A DNA stretch of 64,000 nt from Streptomyces lomondensis (GTDB taxonomy: Bacteria > Actinomycetota > Actinomycetes > Streptomycetales > Streptomycetaceae). The notes under the pieces are model-generated. The model had not been told where the DNA came from, did no database searches, and saw only the letters and a list, made by a program, of their open reading frames with translations. How positions within the stretch are numbered: position 1 is the first letter of the stretch; each line of letters opens with the position of its first letter. The stretch covers positions 62,001 to 126,000 of the forward strand of contig NZ_BMWC01000017.1 of assembly GCF_014651035.1 (NCBI RefSeq), read 5' to 3'. Positions 24,782-32,751 of this stretch are shown one piece after another. A program made the position numbers and the translations under genes.

Positions 24782-24851
24782 TACGTTCTTCGCGCCCGGA
24801 CCGCGACACGGCGGGCCGGGCCTGGAGTCGGCCGGCAAAGGGGTGGGGCCC

Positions 24852-26018
24852 ATGCCCGAGATCGAGGCACAGGTGCACGGTCACTGCGACGCGCGCTTCA
24901 CGGCGGTGCGCAGGGCGTTCGAGGAGAACTTCCGGGAGCGGCAGGAGCTGGGCGCGGCGGTGACCGTCACCGTGGGCGGCACGACCGTGGTGGACCTGTG
25001 GGGCGGCTGGGCCGACGCGGCGCGCACCCGGCCGTGGGAGCGGGACACGCTGGTCAACGTGTGGTCGACGACCAAGGGGCCGGTGGCGCTGTGCGCGCAC
25101 ATCCTCGCCGACCTGGGGCTGCTCGACCTCGACGCGCCGGTGGCCGTGTACTGGCCCGAGTTCGCCGCGGCGGGCAAGGAGAAGGTCCTCGTACGGCACC
25201 TGCTGTCCCACCGCGCGGGCCTGGCCGGGCTGCGGGAGCCGCACTCGCTGGAGCAGCTCTGCGACTGGGAGCTGACCACGCAGCGGCTCGCGGCGACCGA
25301 GCCCTGGTGGGAGCCGGGCACCCGGTCCGGCTACCACGCGCTGACCTACGGCCATCTGGTCGGCGAGGTCGTACGCCGGGTTTCGGGACTGCGGCCGGGG
25401 GCCTTCCTGCAGCGGGAGGTGACCGGGCCGCTCGGCATCGACTTCTCCATCGGGCTGCCGGAGAAGGACTACGGCCGGGTGGCCGAGCTGGTCCAGCCGC
25501 CGGTCGCGACGACCAGTGAACAGGCAGCCGTCTTCGCCCAGTTGACGCCGGCGGCCATCGCCGCGGTGACCAATCCACCGGTGTCCGCCGCCGGCGCCCT
25601 CACACCGGGCTGGCGGGCCGCGGAGATCCCGGCGGCGAACGGGCACGGCACCGCGCGCGCGGTCGCGGCGCTGTACGCCGTCTTCGCGGGGCGCGGCACG
25701 TACGGCGGCCACCGCATCCTCTCCCCCGAGGCGGCCGAGCGGGTGCGCGAGGGGCAGGGCAGCTGCCGGGACCTGGTGGTCGGCGCCGGGCTCGCGGTCG
25801 ACACGGAGGCGGGGCTCGGACTGTGGCTCAGCGGGCCCCACGGCTCCTACGGGCCCAACCCGCGCGCTTTCGGTCACGACGGCTTCGGCGGCTCCTGCGG
25901 GCTCGCCGACCCGGAGGCCGAGGTGTCCCTGGGGTATGTGATGAACCGTATGGGGCCGCATATCGCGGACGACCCGCGGAAGATGGCGCTGGTCGAGGCG
26001 CTGTACAGCGCGCTGTGA
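24852..26018 (+). CDS. Beta-lactamase-fold serine hydrolase (class C / EstB-like)
   Basis: The 388-residue protein has the serine beta-lactamase/DD-peptidase fold. The catalytic STTK (72-75) is in NVWSTTKGPVALC, a YHAL motif takes the second active-site position (GYHALTYGHLVGEVV), and GHDGFGG stands where KTG would be. Lack of a signal peptide and the missing KTG suggest an intracellular esterase rather than a penicillin-binding protein. The natural ester is unknown. ATG 24852 is chosen because conservation begins there. Confidence 0.87.
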   Translation: MPEIEAQVHGHCDARFTAVRRAFEENFRERQELGAAVTVTVGGTTVVDLWGGWADAARTRPWERDTLVNVWSTTKGPVALCAHILADLGLLDLDAPVAVYWPEFAAAGKEKVLVRHLLSHRAGLAGLREPHSLEQLCDWELTTQRLAATEPWWEPGTRSGYHALTYGHLVGEVVRRVSGLRPGAFLQREVTGPLGIDFSIGLPEKDYGRVAELVQPPVATTSEQAAVFAQLTPAAIAAVTNPPVSAAGALTPGWRAAEIPAANGHGTARAVAALYAVFAGRGTYGGHRILSPEAAERVREGQGSCRDLVVGAGLAVDTEAGLGLWLSGPHGSYGPNPRAFGHDGFGGSCGLADPEAEVSLGYVMNRMGPHIADDPRKMALVEALYSAL

Positions 26019-26071
26019 CGGCGGGCGCGGCGGTGCGGTTTCGGCCGAACCGCCCGGCCGCCCTTCCCTGC

Positions 26072-26083
26072 TGGTTTAGACCA
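26072..26083 (+). promoter_or_regulatory. Putative operator of the GntR/HutC-type gene
   Basis: TGGTTTAGACCA is one base from the perfect TGGTCTAGACCA core recognised by HutC-subfamily GntR proteins, including DasR. It sits 64 bp before the start of the GntR gene and just upstream of a -10-like TAGATC (26088-26093). Autorepression by that gene product, or DasR binding, are the two simplest readings. Confidence 0.5.
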
Positions 26084-26147
26084 ATGCTAGATCTGGTGGC
26101 GCACCGAGCCCGCACGGCTACCGCACGTCACCAACAGGAGGCGCGGC

Positions 26148-26933
26148 ATGGCCCGCACCACCCCGCACGACCATCCGCCGACCGGAGGGGAGCCCCTGTA
26201 CCGACGGATCGCGTCGGAGCTGCTCGGCGAGCTGCGCGACGGCACTGTCCCGCCGGGTGAACGCCTGCCGGGGGAACGGCGGTTGGCCGGGCACTTCGGG
26301 GTCAGCCGGGAGACCGTACGGCAGGCCCTGGAGTTGCTGCGCCGTGAGGGCCTCGTCGCCACCGACCGGCGCGGCAGCCACGCCACCCTGCCCGGCCCGC
26401 CCGTCGAGAGCGCTGACTCGCTCACGTTCCCGGTCGGCGCCCGGGCCGCGACACCGGGCACCGTCGCCCGCGCCACCGTCGCCTGGGAGGCGCCCCCGCC
26501 GGAGCACGCCGAGGCGCTGGGGCTGGCCCCGGGCCGTCCGACGCTGATCCACCGCTACCGGTACGCGACCGCCGACGGACGCGGGCTGCGGACGGCCGTC
26601 ACCTCTTTCTCCGCCGTGGCGCTCGCGGAGGTGGAGGAGCTGGCCCGCTATCGCGACCGCGCCGACGGCACGGCCGCCGCGCACCTGCGGCGGGCCTACG
26701 ACTGGATGCGCCGGGCCGGGCTGACCCTGCACCACCGCGACACCATCACCCGGCTCACGAGCACGCCGTCGGTGCGGGTCACCCGCCGGGTGCACGACCA
26801 GTACGCGCGTCCGCTGGAGATCACCGACCTCGTCGTGGACGCCCGACAGGACGCGCTCGTCTACGAGTTCACTCTGCCGGGCCGGACTCCGAGGCCCGCC
26901 ACCGCCGGGGCGTCACGCCGTACGCCGCCTTGA
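26148..26933 (+). CDS. GntR-family regulator, HutC subfamily (UTRA domain)
   Basis: The 261-residue protein has an N-terminal GntR winged helix (PLYRRIASELLGELRDGTVPPGERLPGERRLAGHFGVSRETVRQALELLRREG) and a C-terminal UTRA effector domain (~85-245). The effector domain has a short sugar or amino-acid binding core and the DQYARPLEITDLVVDARQDALVYEF end. AGGAGG precedes the ATG. It overlaps the converging AraC gene by 65 bp. An operator-like TGGTTTAGACCA lies in its promoter. The effector is unknown. Confidence 0.88.
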   Translation: MARTTPHDHPPTGGEPLYRRIASELLGELRDGTVPPGERLPGERRLAGHFGVSRETVRQALELLRREGLVATDRRGSHATLPGPPVESADSLTFPVGARAATPGTVARATVAWEAPPPEHAEALGLAPGRPTLIHRYRYATADGRGLRTAVTSFSAVALAEVEELARYRDRADGTAAAHLRRAYDWMRRAGLTLHHRDTITRLTSTPSVRVTRRVHDQYARPLEITDLVVDARQDALVYEFTLPGRTPRPATAGASRRTPP

Positions 26934-27828
26934 AGCGGCGCGTGAAGTGGCTCGGGTCGGTGAACCCCCAGGAGCGGGCGACCGACGCGACGGTCCGGGT
27001 GCGGCCCACCGGGGAGACCAGGGCGGAGCGGGCCCCCTCCAGCCGCTGCTCGATGATCCACTGCTCCAGGCTCAGCCCGGCCCGCGCGCACAGGCGGTAC
27101 AGGGCGCGCACGGAGAGGTTGTGGGCGTGCGCGATACGGGCGGGCGTGAGGTCCGGTTCCGTCAGATGGGTGCGGGCGTAGGCGAGGACCCGCGGGAGCA
27201 GCGACTCGGCCAGGGCGGGACGGGCGTAGGCGTCCACTCCGGCGGCCGAGGTGAGCAGCGCGCGCACCAGTTCCACGGTGGCCGAGCCGAGGGCGGCGGC
27301 GCCCGGGTCGCCGTCGAGGGTGTCGGCGTCGGCCTGGAGGCGGTTGATGTGCGTGCGGACCAGGTCGTACAGCGGACTGGCCCGCAGTCGTTCGGCGCCC
27401 CGGCGGACGATGTGCGGCGGCAGGGCGAGGGCGTCGTACGGCACCTGGAGGGCCTGTGCGCCGCCGCTGCCCGACCAGGCGAAGTCGTAGGGGATCGTCA
27501 GGTCGTTGAGCATGAGTTCGCCGGGGCCGACCCGTTCCTGCCGGCCCGACTGGCCGAACCGGCCCGTGCCGCGGACCTGGAGGGACAGGGAGACCATCGG
27601 CACGCCTTCGAGGCGCAGGTAGCGGGGGCTTCGGGTGACGGCCCAGCCGGAGGAGCTGCTGGTGAAGAGCGTCAGCTCGCCGAAGTGCCACCGCTCCATG
27701 CGCGCGAACGCCCGCTCCCCGGCCTCCTCCATCCTGACCAGCGACGGCACGGACGCGGTCAGCAGAGCGGCCCGGAAGGCCTCCACCCGCTCGTCCACCG
27801 GTAACTCGCTCGTGTCCAGAAGGATCAT
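26869..27828 (-). CDS. AraC-family transcriptional regulator
   Basis: The 319-residue protein has an N-terminal AraC-binding-like domain (~1-190; GELMLNDLTIPYDFAW, LQVPYDALALP) and a C-terminal double helix-turn-helix (~215-312; DLTPARIAHAHNLSVRALYRLC, then VASVARSWGFTDPSHFTRRFKAAYGVTPRRWR). Its last 65 bp overlap the end of the GntR gene on the other strand. Across a 160-bp gap it diverges from an alpha/beta hydrolase gene, which, with the next hydrolase, is its most likely target. Confidence 0.9.
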   Translation of the reverse strand: MILLDTSELPVDERVEAFRAALLTASVPSLVRMEEAGERAFARMERWHFGELTLFTSSSSGWAVTRSPRYLRLEGVPMVSLSLQVRGTGRFGQSGRQERVGPGELMLNDLTIPYDFAWSGSGGAQALQVPYDALALPPHIVRRGAERLRASPLYDLVRTHINRLQADADTLDGDPGAAALGSATVELVRALLTSAAGVDAYARPALAESLLPRVLAYARTHLTEPDLTPARIAHAHNLSVRALYRLCARAGLSLEQWIIEQRLEGARSALVSPVGRTRTVASVARSWGFTDPSHFTRRFKAAYGVTPRRWRASESGPAE

Positions 27829-27988
27829 CCCCAGCCCTCTCCGCCCTCGGCACGGTGAGTCCAGGACCGGGCACCGAGAGCCGATCCGCCGACCGCGTCC
27901 GCTGTCAGTATCGGCCAGAGGTGAACGCCCTGTGCACGTTTACAGGGGCCTGCGTGACCGACACCGACATCCAGGGGGGATCGTCCGT

Positions 27989-28822
27989 ATGACCACGCAT
28001 GACGAGGAGCTGATCGAGCGGGCCAACGCCGCCGACCGCACGCCCGTCGTCTTCGTCCACGGCCTGTGGCTGCTGCCGAGCAGCTGGGACCGCTGGGCGG
28101 ACCACTTCGAGCAGGCCGGGTACGCCCCGGTCTCGCTGTCCTGGCCCGACGACCCGGACACCGTCGAGGAGGCCAACCGGCACCCCGAGGTCCTCGCCGG
28201 CAAGACGGTCGGGCAGGTCGCCGACCATCTGGCGGCGCTGATCGGCGGTCTGAAGCGCCGGCCGGCGATCATCGGTCACTCGTTCGGCGGACTGCTGACG
28301 CAGATTCTCGCCGGGCGGGGACTGTCCGCCGCGTCGGTCGCGATCGACCCGGCGCCGTTCCGGGGCGTGCTGCCGCTGCCCGTGTCGTCGCTGCGCGCGG
28401 CGGCGCCGGTGCTCACGAACCCGGCGAACCGCAACCGTGCGGTGCCGCTGACGTTCGACCAGTTCCGGTACTCCTTCGCCAACGCCGTGAGCGACGAGGA
28501 GGCCCGGCAGCTGTACGAGACGTTCGCCGTGCCCGCGCCGGGCGCGCCGCTGTTCCAGGCGGCCACGGCGAACCTCAACCCGTGGACCGAGGCGAAGGTC
28601 GACACCGAGAACCCCGAGCGCGGTCCGCTGCTGATCATCTCGGGCGAGAAGGACCACACCGTGCCGTGGGCGCTGTCGAACGCCTCGTACAAGCGCCAGC
28701 GGCGCAATCCCGGAATCACGGAGATCATCGAGATGAAGGACAGGGGCCACGCCCTGACCATCGACCAGGGCTGGCAGGAGGTCGCGGACACCGCGCTGAC
28801 ATTCGTCCGCCGATTCGTCTGA
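27989..28822 (+). CDS. Alpha/beta hydrolase
   Basis: The 277-residue enzyme has the alpha/beta hydrolase fold: oxyanion HGLW (VVFVHGLWLLPSSWDRW), nucleophile Ser98 in GHSFGG, a late Asp in ISGEKDHTVP and His in MKDRGHAL. It has no signal peptide. The substrate is unknown. It is divergently arranged with the AraC gene and followed 33 bp later by a second hydrolase of another subfamily, so the pair is likely one transcription unit under AraC control. Confidence 0.87.
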   Translation: MTTHDEELIERANAADRTPVVFVHGLWLLPSSWDRWADHFEQAGYAPVSLSWPDDPDTVEEANRHPEVLAGKTVGQVADHLAALIGGLKRRPAIIGHSFGGLLTQILAGRGLSAASVAIDPAPFRGVLPLPVSSLRAAAPVLTNPANRNRAVPLTFDQFRYSFANAVSDEEARQLYETFAVPAPGAPLFQAATANLNPWTEAKVDTENPERGPLLIISGEKDHTVPWALSNASYKRQRRNPGITEIIEMKDRGHALTIDQGWQEVADTALTFVRRFV

Positions 28823-28855
28823 TCGCGTGCCGACACCCCCACCGAGAGGATGCTC

Positions 28856-29677
28856 ATGAGTACGTTCACCACGTCCGACGGGACCGAGATCTACTACAAG
28901 GACTGGGGCGAGGGGCAGCCCGTGGTGTTCAGCCACGGCTGGCCGCTCAACGCGGACGCGTGGGACGGGCAGGCCCGTCTGGTCGCCGAGCACGGCTTCC
29001 GCGCGATCGCGCACGACCGCCGCGGGCACGGCCGCTCGGGCCAGCCGTGGCAGGGCAACCACATGGACCGATACGCCGACGACCTGGCCGAGCTGATCGA
29101 GTCGCTGAACCTCGACGACGCGGTCCTGGTGGGCCATTCGACCGGCGGCGGCGAGGTGGCCCGCTACATCGGGCGGCACGGGACCGCGCGGGTCGCCAAG
29201 GCCGTGCTGCTGGGCGCGGTGCCGCCGCTGATGCTGCGGACGGAGGCCAACCCGGAGGGCACGCCGAAGGAGGCCTTCGACGGGATCCGCGCGGCCGTGG
29301 CGGCGGACCGCTCGCAGTTCTACTGGGAACTGAGCGAGAGCTTCTACGGCTTCAACCGGCCCGGGGCCGCCGTCTCGGAGGGCGTGCGGCGGGCGTTCTG
29401 GAGGTGGAGCATGCAGGCCGGGCTGAAGGGCGCCTACGACTGCGTCGCCCAGTTCTCGGAGACCGACTTCACCGAGGACCTGGGGCGGATCGACGTGCCG
29501 ACGCTCGTCGCGCACGGCGACGACGACCAGATCGTGCCGATCGCCGCCTCGGCCCAGCGGACCGCCCAGCTCGTCAAGGACGCGACGCTGAAGGTGTACC
29601 CGGGCGCCCCGCACGGTCTGGTGGGCGACTTCGAGAAGGCGTTCAACGACGATCTGCTGAACTTCCTGCGCGGCTGA
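28856..29677 (+). CDS. Non-heme chloroperoxidase-type alpha/beta hydrolase
   Basis: The 273-residue enzyme is typical of the cofactor-free haloperoxidase/arylesterase group: FTTSDGTEIYYKDWGEGQPVVFSHGWPLNADAW, AHDRRGHGRSGQPW, nucleophile Ser95 in GHSTGGGEVARY, HGDDDQIVPI for the acid and GAPHGL for the His. These are serine hydrolases that can make peracids and thereby halogenate in vitro; the physiological role is usually ester hydrolysis. The second ATG (28856) has the better ribosome-site spacing. The stop is immediately followed by the stop of the converging methyltransferase gene. Confidence 0.93.
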   Translation: MSTFTTSDGTEIYYKDWGEGQPVVFSHGWPLNADAWDGQARLVAEHGFRAIAHDRRGHGRSGQPWQGNHMDRYADDLAELIESLNLDDAVLVGHSTGGGEVARYIGRHGTARVAKAVLLGAVPPLMLRTEANPEGTPKEAFDGIRAAVAADRSQFYWELSESFYGFNRPGAAVSEGVRRAFWRWSMQAGLKGAYDCVAQFSETDFTEDLGRIDVPTLVAHGDDDQIVPIAASAQRTAQLVKDATLKVYPGAPHGLVGDFEKAFNDDLLNFLRG

Positions 29678-30403
29678 CTACCCCGGGAGCCGGGCGGCGA
29701 CGAGACGCACCCGCGGGCTGCCGTCCCGTCGCCGCCCGAACTCCGGCAGCGCGTACAGCTCCACCCGGAAGCCGGCCTCGGCGAGCGCGCCCAGCACGTC
29801 CCCGAAGCGGACCGCGCGGTAGTACATGACGAACGGCGGCCGCCACAGGGCGTTGCGCACCCGCATCACCGTGTCGAAGCCGAGCAGCATCCAGGAGACG
29901 AGCGAGCCAGGGCGGGGCGGGGCGACCAGCGGGAACGCGAAGCAGCCGCCCGGCCGCAGCACGGAGCGGACCTGCGCGAACAGCCCGGGCACCTCACGGG
30001 GCAGGAAGTGCCCGAAGGCGCCGAAGCTCACCACCAGGTCGAAGGCGGGCGCGAAGGGCAGGGCGCGGGCGTCGGCACGGACCCAGGAGACCGGCGGCCC
30101 CGCCGGCCGGACCCGCTGCCGGGCGACGTCGAGCATGCCCGCGCTGAAGTCGACGCCGGTGACCCGCTCCCGGCACACCCCGGCCAGCACGCCGACGCCC
30201 GCACCGGTGCCGCAGCACAGGTCGAGCCCGGCGTCGAAGGGCCCCATCCGCCGCAGCGCCGACCCGACGGCGTCGAGCACCGCGTCGGGTGTCCGGAAGG
30301 GAGTGTGGTCGAACTTCGGCGCGAGGAGGTCGTAGCCGCGTTCGACGGACGACAGCGCCTGGACGGCGAGCTCACGCAGACTGGGGCCTTCGGGGCTGAA
30401 CAT
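29678..30403 (-). CDS. Class I SAM-dependent methyltransferase
   Basis: The 241-residue protein has the Rossmann methyltransferase motifs: LDLCCGTGAGVGVLA (motif I), VTGVDFSAGMLDVAR (motif II), VRADARALPFAPAFDLVVSFGAF (motif III/IV) and LRPGGCFAFPL. Its C-terminus is basic. The substrate is unknown. The ATG lacks a Shine-Dalgarno, but TAGGCT lies 6 nt upstream on the same strand, suggesting a leaderless mRNA. It shares a 40-bp divergent promoter region with another methyltransferase gene, and converges without any gap on the chloroperoxidase gene. Confidence 0.85.
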   Translation of the reverse strand: MFSPEGPSLRELAVQALSSVERGYDLLAPKFDHTPFRTPDAVLDAVGSALRRMGPFDAGLDLCCGTGAGVGVLAGVCRERVTGVDFSAGMLDVARQRVRPAGPPVSWVRADARALPFAPAFDLVVSFGAFGHFLPREVPGLFAQVRSVLRPGGCFAFPLVAPPRPGSLVSWMLLGFDTVMRVRNALWRPPFVMYYRAVRFGDVLGALAEAGFRVELYALPEFGRRRDGSPRVRLVAARLPG

Positions 30404-30443
30404 CGGCTCAGCCTAGGCCAGCCCGCTGTGTTTGGATGTCCCC

Positions 30444-31271
30444 ATGACGTCCGCCGAGCACGACCGGCTGATGCGCGCCAACCAGGCCAACTGGGACGCC
30501 CGCACGCCTGTTCACCTCGCCAGCCGGTTCTACGGGCTCGACCAGGACCCCGATCCCGAGCGCTGGTTCGCCCCCTTCGAGTGGGAGGACCTCGGCGAGC
30601 TGGCCGGCCGTGACGTGCTGCACCTCCAGTGCCACCTCGGCACGGAGACGATCGCCTTCGCCCGCCGCGGTGCCCGGGCCGTCGGCCTCGACTTCTCCGA
30701 GGCGTCCGTGGCGGCCGCGAGCGGCATCGCGGCACGGGCCGGCGCGGACGTGACGTACGTCCGGGCGAACGTGTACGACGCCGTCGAGGCCCTGGACGGG
30801 CGGATGTTCGACGTCGTGTACACCGGCAAGGGCGCGCTGTGCTACCTGCCGGACCTGGACCGGTGGGCGGAGACCGTCGGGCGGCTCCTGCGGCCGGGCG
30901 GCCGGTTGTACGTCGTCGAGTTCCATCCCCTGCTCAACTCGCTCGGCCCGAAGCCCGCGCCGGGCGAGGGCCCCGAGCTGCTCCTGCGCCACGACTACCT
31001 GGGCGGCGGCGGTCCCGTGCACCGGGACGCGACCCACACGTACACCGACGGCCCGGCCGTCGAGGGCGCCACCGACAGTTACGAGTGGATGCACGGAATA
31101 GGCGAGGTCGTCAACGCGTTGACGTGGGTGGGACTGGCCGTGCGGCGACTGCGCGAGACCGACGAACTTCCCTGGCCGCGCTGGCCCCGGATGGTCCGTA
31201 CGGAGTCCGGCTGGTGGCGGCTGCCCGAGCCGCGGATCCCCCTGCTGTACGGACTGCTGGCCGCCCGCTGA
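30444..31271 (+). CDS. Class I SAM-dependent methyltransferase (second copy type)
   Basis: The 275-residue protein is a different methyltransferase family from its divergent neighbour. Motifs are VLHLQCHLGTETIAFARRG (motif I, with HLQCHLG in place of the common GxGxG), AVGLDFSEASVAAA, VYTGKGALCYLPDLDRW, and LLRPGGRLYVVEFHP. The N-terminus NQANWDARTPVH is typical of this actinobacterial group, whose substrates are not known. The ATG at 30444 has no ribosome site and a TTGGAT 6 nt before it, so it may also be leaderless. Confidence 0.85.
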   Translation: MTSAEHDRLMRANQANWDARTPVHLASRFYGLDQDPDPERWFAPFEWEDLGELAGRDVLHLQCHLGTETIAFARRGARAVGLDFSEASVAAASGIAARAGADVTYVRANVYDAVEALDGRMFDVVYTGKGALCYLPDLDRWAETVGRLLRPGGRLYVVEFHPLLNSLGPKPAPGEGPELLLRHDYLGGGGPVHRDATHTYTDGPAVEGATDSYEWMHGIGEVVNALTWVGLAVRRLRETDELPWPRWPRMVRTESGWWRLPEPRIPLLYGLLAAR

Positions 31272-31306
31272 CCCACCTCCCCCTCCCCCGGCGCCCCGTC
31301 GGGTGG

Positions 31307-31518
31307 TAGCCTGCAAGCAGCACTCGTGCACGCCCCTCTCTGCGGGCGCCGGTGCGATTCTCCTTCTCTCTCTCATTTCCAGCACCCTGATGTGCTCTGT
31401 CGTACCCGTGGTGCTGTTCCCCACCGCCCGGAGGCGTGCCCCAGGCCCCTCCCCTCGCGGCTCTCTCCCCTTCCCTTCGCATGTCCCATGCCTGCCGTCC
31501 GTGAAAGGACACACCACC
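31307..31518 (+). promoter_or_regulatory. Promoter and long C/U-rich leader of the rho gene
   Basis: TAGCCT (31307-31312) is a likely -10. From about 31319 to the ATG at 31519 the predicted transcript leader is ~200 nt. Large parts are strikingly rich in C and U and poor in G (for example 31350-31385 and 31450-31500), which is what Rho rut sites look like. This suggests that Rho terminates its own mRNA here. An in-frame GTG near the leader start would give an unlikely hydrophobic extension. Confidence 0.45.
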
Positions 31519-32661
31519 ATGACCACCACACTCGACACCCCACCCGTCCAGCAGCGGTCCGAGCCCCGGACCGCCCTCGGCGTCCTCGACGTCGACGCGA
31601 GCGGAAAGGGGCACCTGCGCGCCGCAAACGGGCTGCCCACGCCCGACGACCCCGCGGTCTCCCCCGCCCTGATCCGCCGCCACGGCCTGCGCAAGGGCGA
31701 TCTCGTCGAGGGCGCACTGGGCGACCGGCGCGGCCTCACCGACGTCGCACGGGTCGACGGCCGCACCCCCGCGGAACTGCGCGGCCGGCGGCACTTCCGG
31801 GACCTGACGCCGCTGCATCCGCACCAGCGGCTGCGCCTGGAGCACCCGGCCGCCGGACTGGCCGGACGGGTCGTCGACCTGCTCGCGCCGGTCGGCAAGG
31901 GCCAGCGCGGACTCCTCGTGGCCCCGCCCAAGACCGGCAAGACCGTCCTCCTCCAGCAGCTCGCGGCGGCCGTCGCCGGCAACCATCCCGACTGCCGGCT
32001 GATGATGCTGCTGCTCGACGAGCGGCCCGAGGAGGTCACCGACATGCTGCGCTGCGTGCGGGGCGAGGTGTACGCCTCGACCTTCGACCGCAGCGCCAGG
32101 CAGCACATCGCGCTCGCCGACCTCGTGATCGAGCGGGCCAAGCGGCGCGTCGAGGCCGGCGAGGACGTCGTCCTGCTCCTCGACTCGCTGACCCGGCTGT
32201 GCCGGGCGCACAACAACGCGGCCGCTTCCGGTGGCCGCATCCTCACCGGCGGCGTCGACGCGTCCGCGCTGACCGGCCCCAAGCGGTTCTTCGGCGCCGC
32301 CCGGTCGGCCGAGGAGGGCGGTTCCCTCACGATCCTCGCGACCGCCCTGGTCGAGACCGGCTCCCGGGCCGACGACTTCTACTTCGAGGAACTGAAGAGC
32401 ACCGGCAACATGGAGCTCCGGCTGAGCCGCGAACCGGCCTCCCGCCGCCTGTTCCCGGCCGTCGACATCGACCCGTCCGGCACCCGTCGCGAGGAACTCC
32501 TGCTGTCGCCCCCCGAGTTGGCCGCCGTACACGGTCTGCGGCGGGTGCTGCGGAGCCGGGACGGCCAGGGCGGTCTGGAGACTCTTCTGGAACGGATGCG
32601 CGAGACACCGGACAACGCGACGTTCCTGCGGCGCATCCAGCCGACGCTGCCCTCGGCCTGA
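31519..32661 (+). CDS. rho: Transcription termination factor Rho, short paralogue
   Basis: The 380-residue protein has the Rho RNA-binding fold (~20-95; GVLDVDASGKGHLRA, PALIRRHGLRKGDLVEG) and the hexameric ATPase core: Walker A APPKTGKT (135-142), LLDERPEEVTDM, Walker B VVLLLDSLTRLCRAHN, the Q/R-loop GGVDASALTGPKRFFGAAR, and EELKSTGNMELRLSR. It lacks the long charged N-terminal insertion usual in the main actinobacterial Rho, so it is probably an accessory copy. GAAAGGA precedes the ATG by ~9 bp. It stands 90 bp upstream of the NACHT gene. Confidence 0.92.
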   Translation: MTTTLDTPPVQQRSEPRTALGVLDVDASGKGHLRAANGLPTPDDPAVSPALIRRHGLRKGDLVEGALGDRRGLTDVARVDGRTPAELRGRRHFRDLTPLHPHQRLRLEHPAAGLAGRVVDLLAPVGKGQRGLLVAPPKTGKTVLLQQLAAAVAGNHPDCRLMMLLLDERPEEVTDMLRCVRGEVYASTFDRSARQHIALADLVIERAKRRVEAGEDVVLLLDSLTRLCRAHNNAAASGGRILTGGVDASALTGPKRFFGAARSAEEGGSLTILATALVETGSRADDFYFEELKSTGNMELRLSREPASRRLFPAVDIDPSGTRREELLLSPPELAAVHGLRRVLRSRDGQGGLETLLERMRETPDNATFLRRIQPTLPSA

Positions 32662-32751
32662 CGGACGTACCCGAACGGTCCGAGTACGGCGCGCAGTCGG
32701 CGGACGGCCGCTAGGTTGTGGCCCTGGAGGCTTGGCACTCGGGGGGGCGCA

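Noticed and set aside
31303..31518. In-frame N-terminal extension of Rho from a GTG at 31303
   Set aside because: It would add a hydrophobic, Cys-containing stretch unlike Rho, lies on top of the promoter, and the ATG at 31519 has a good ribosome site.
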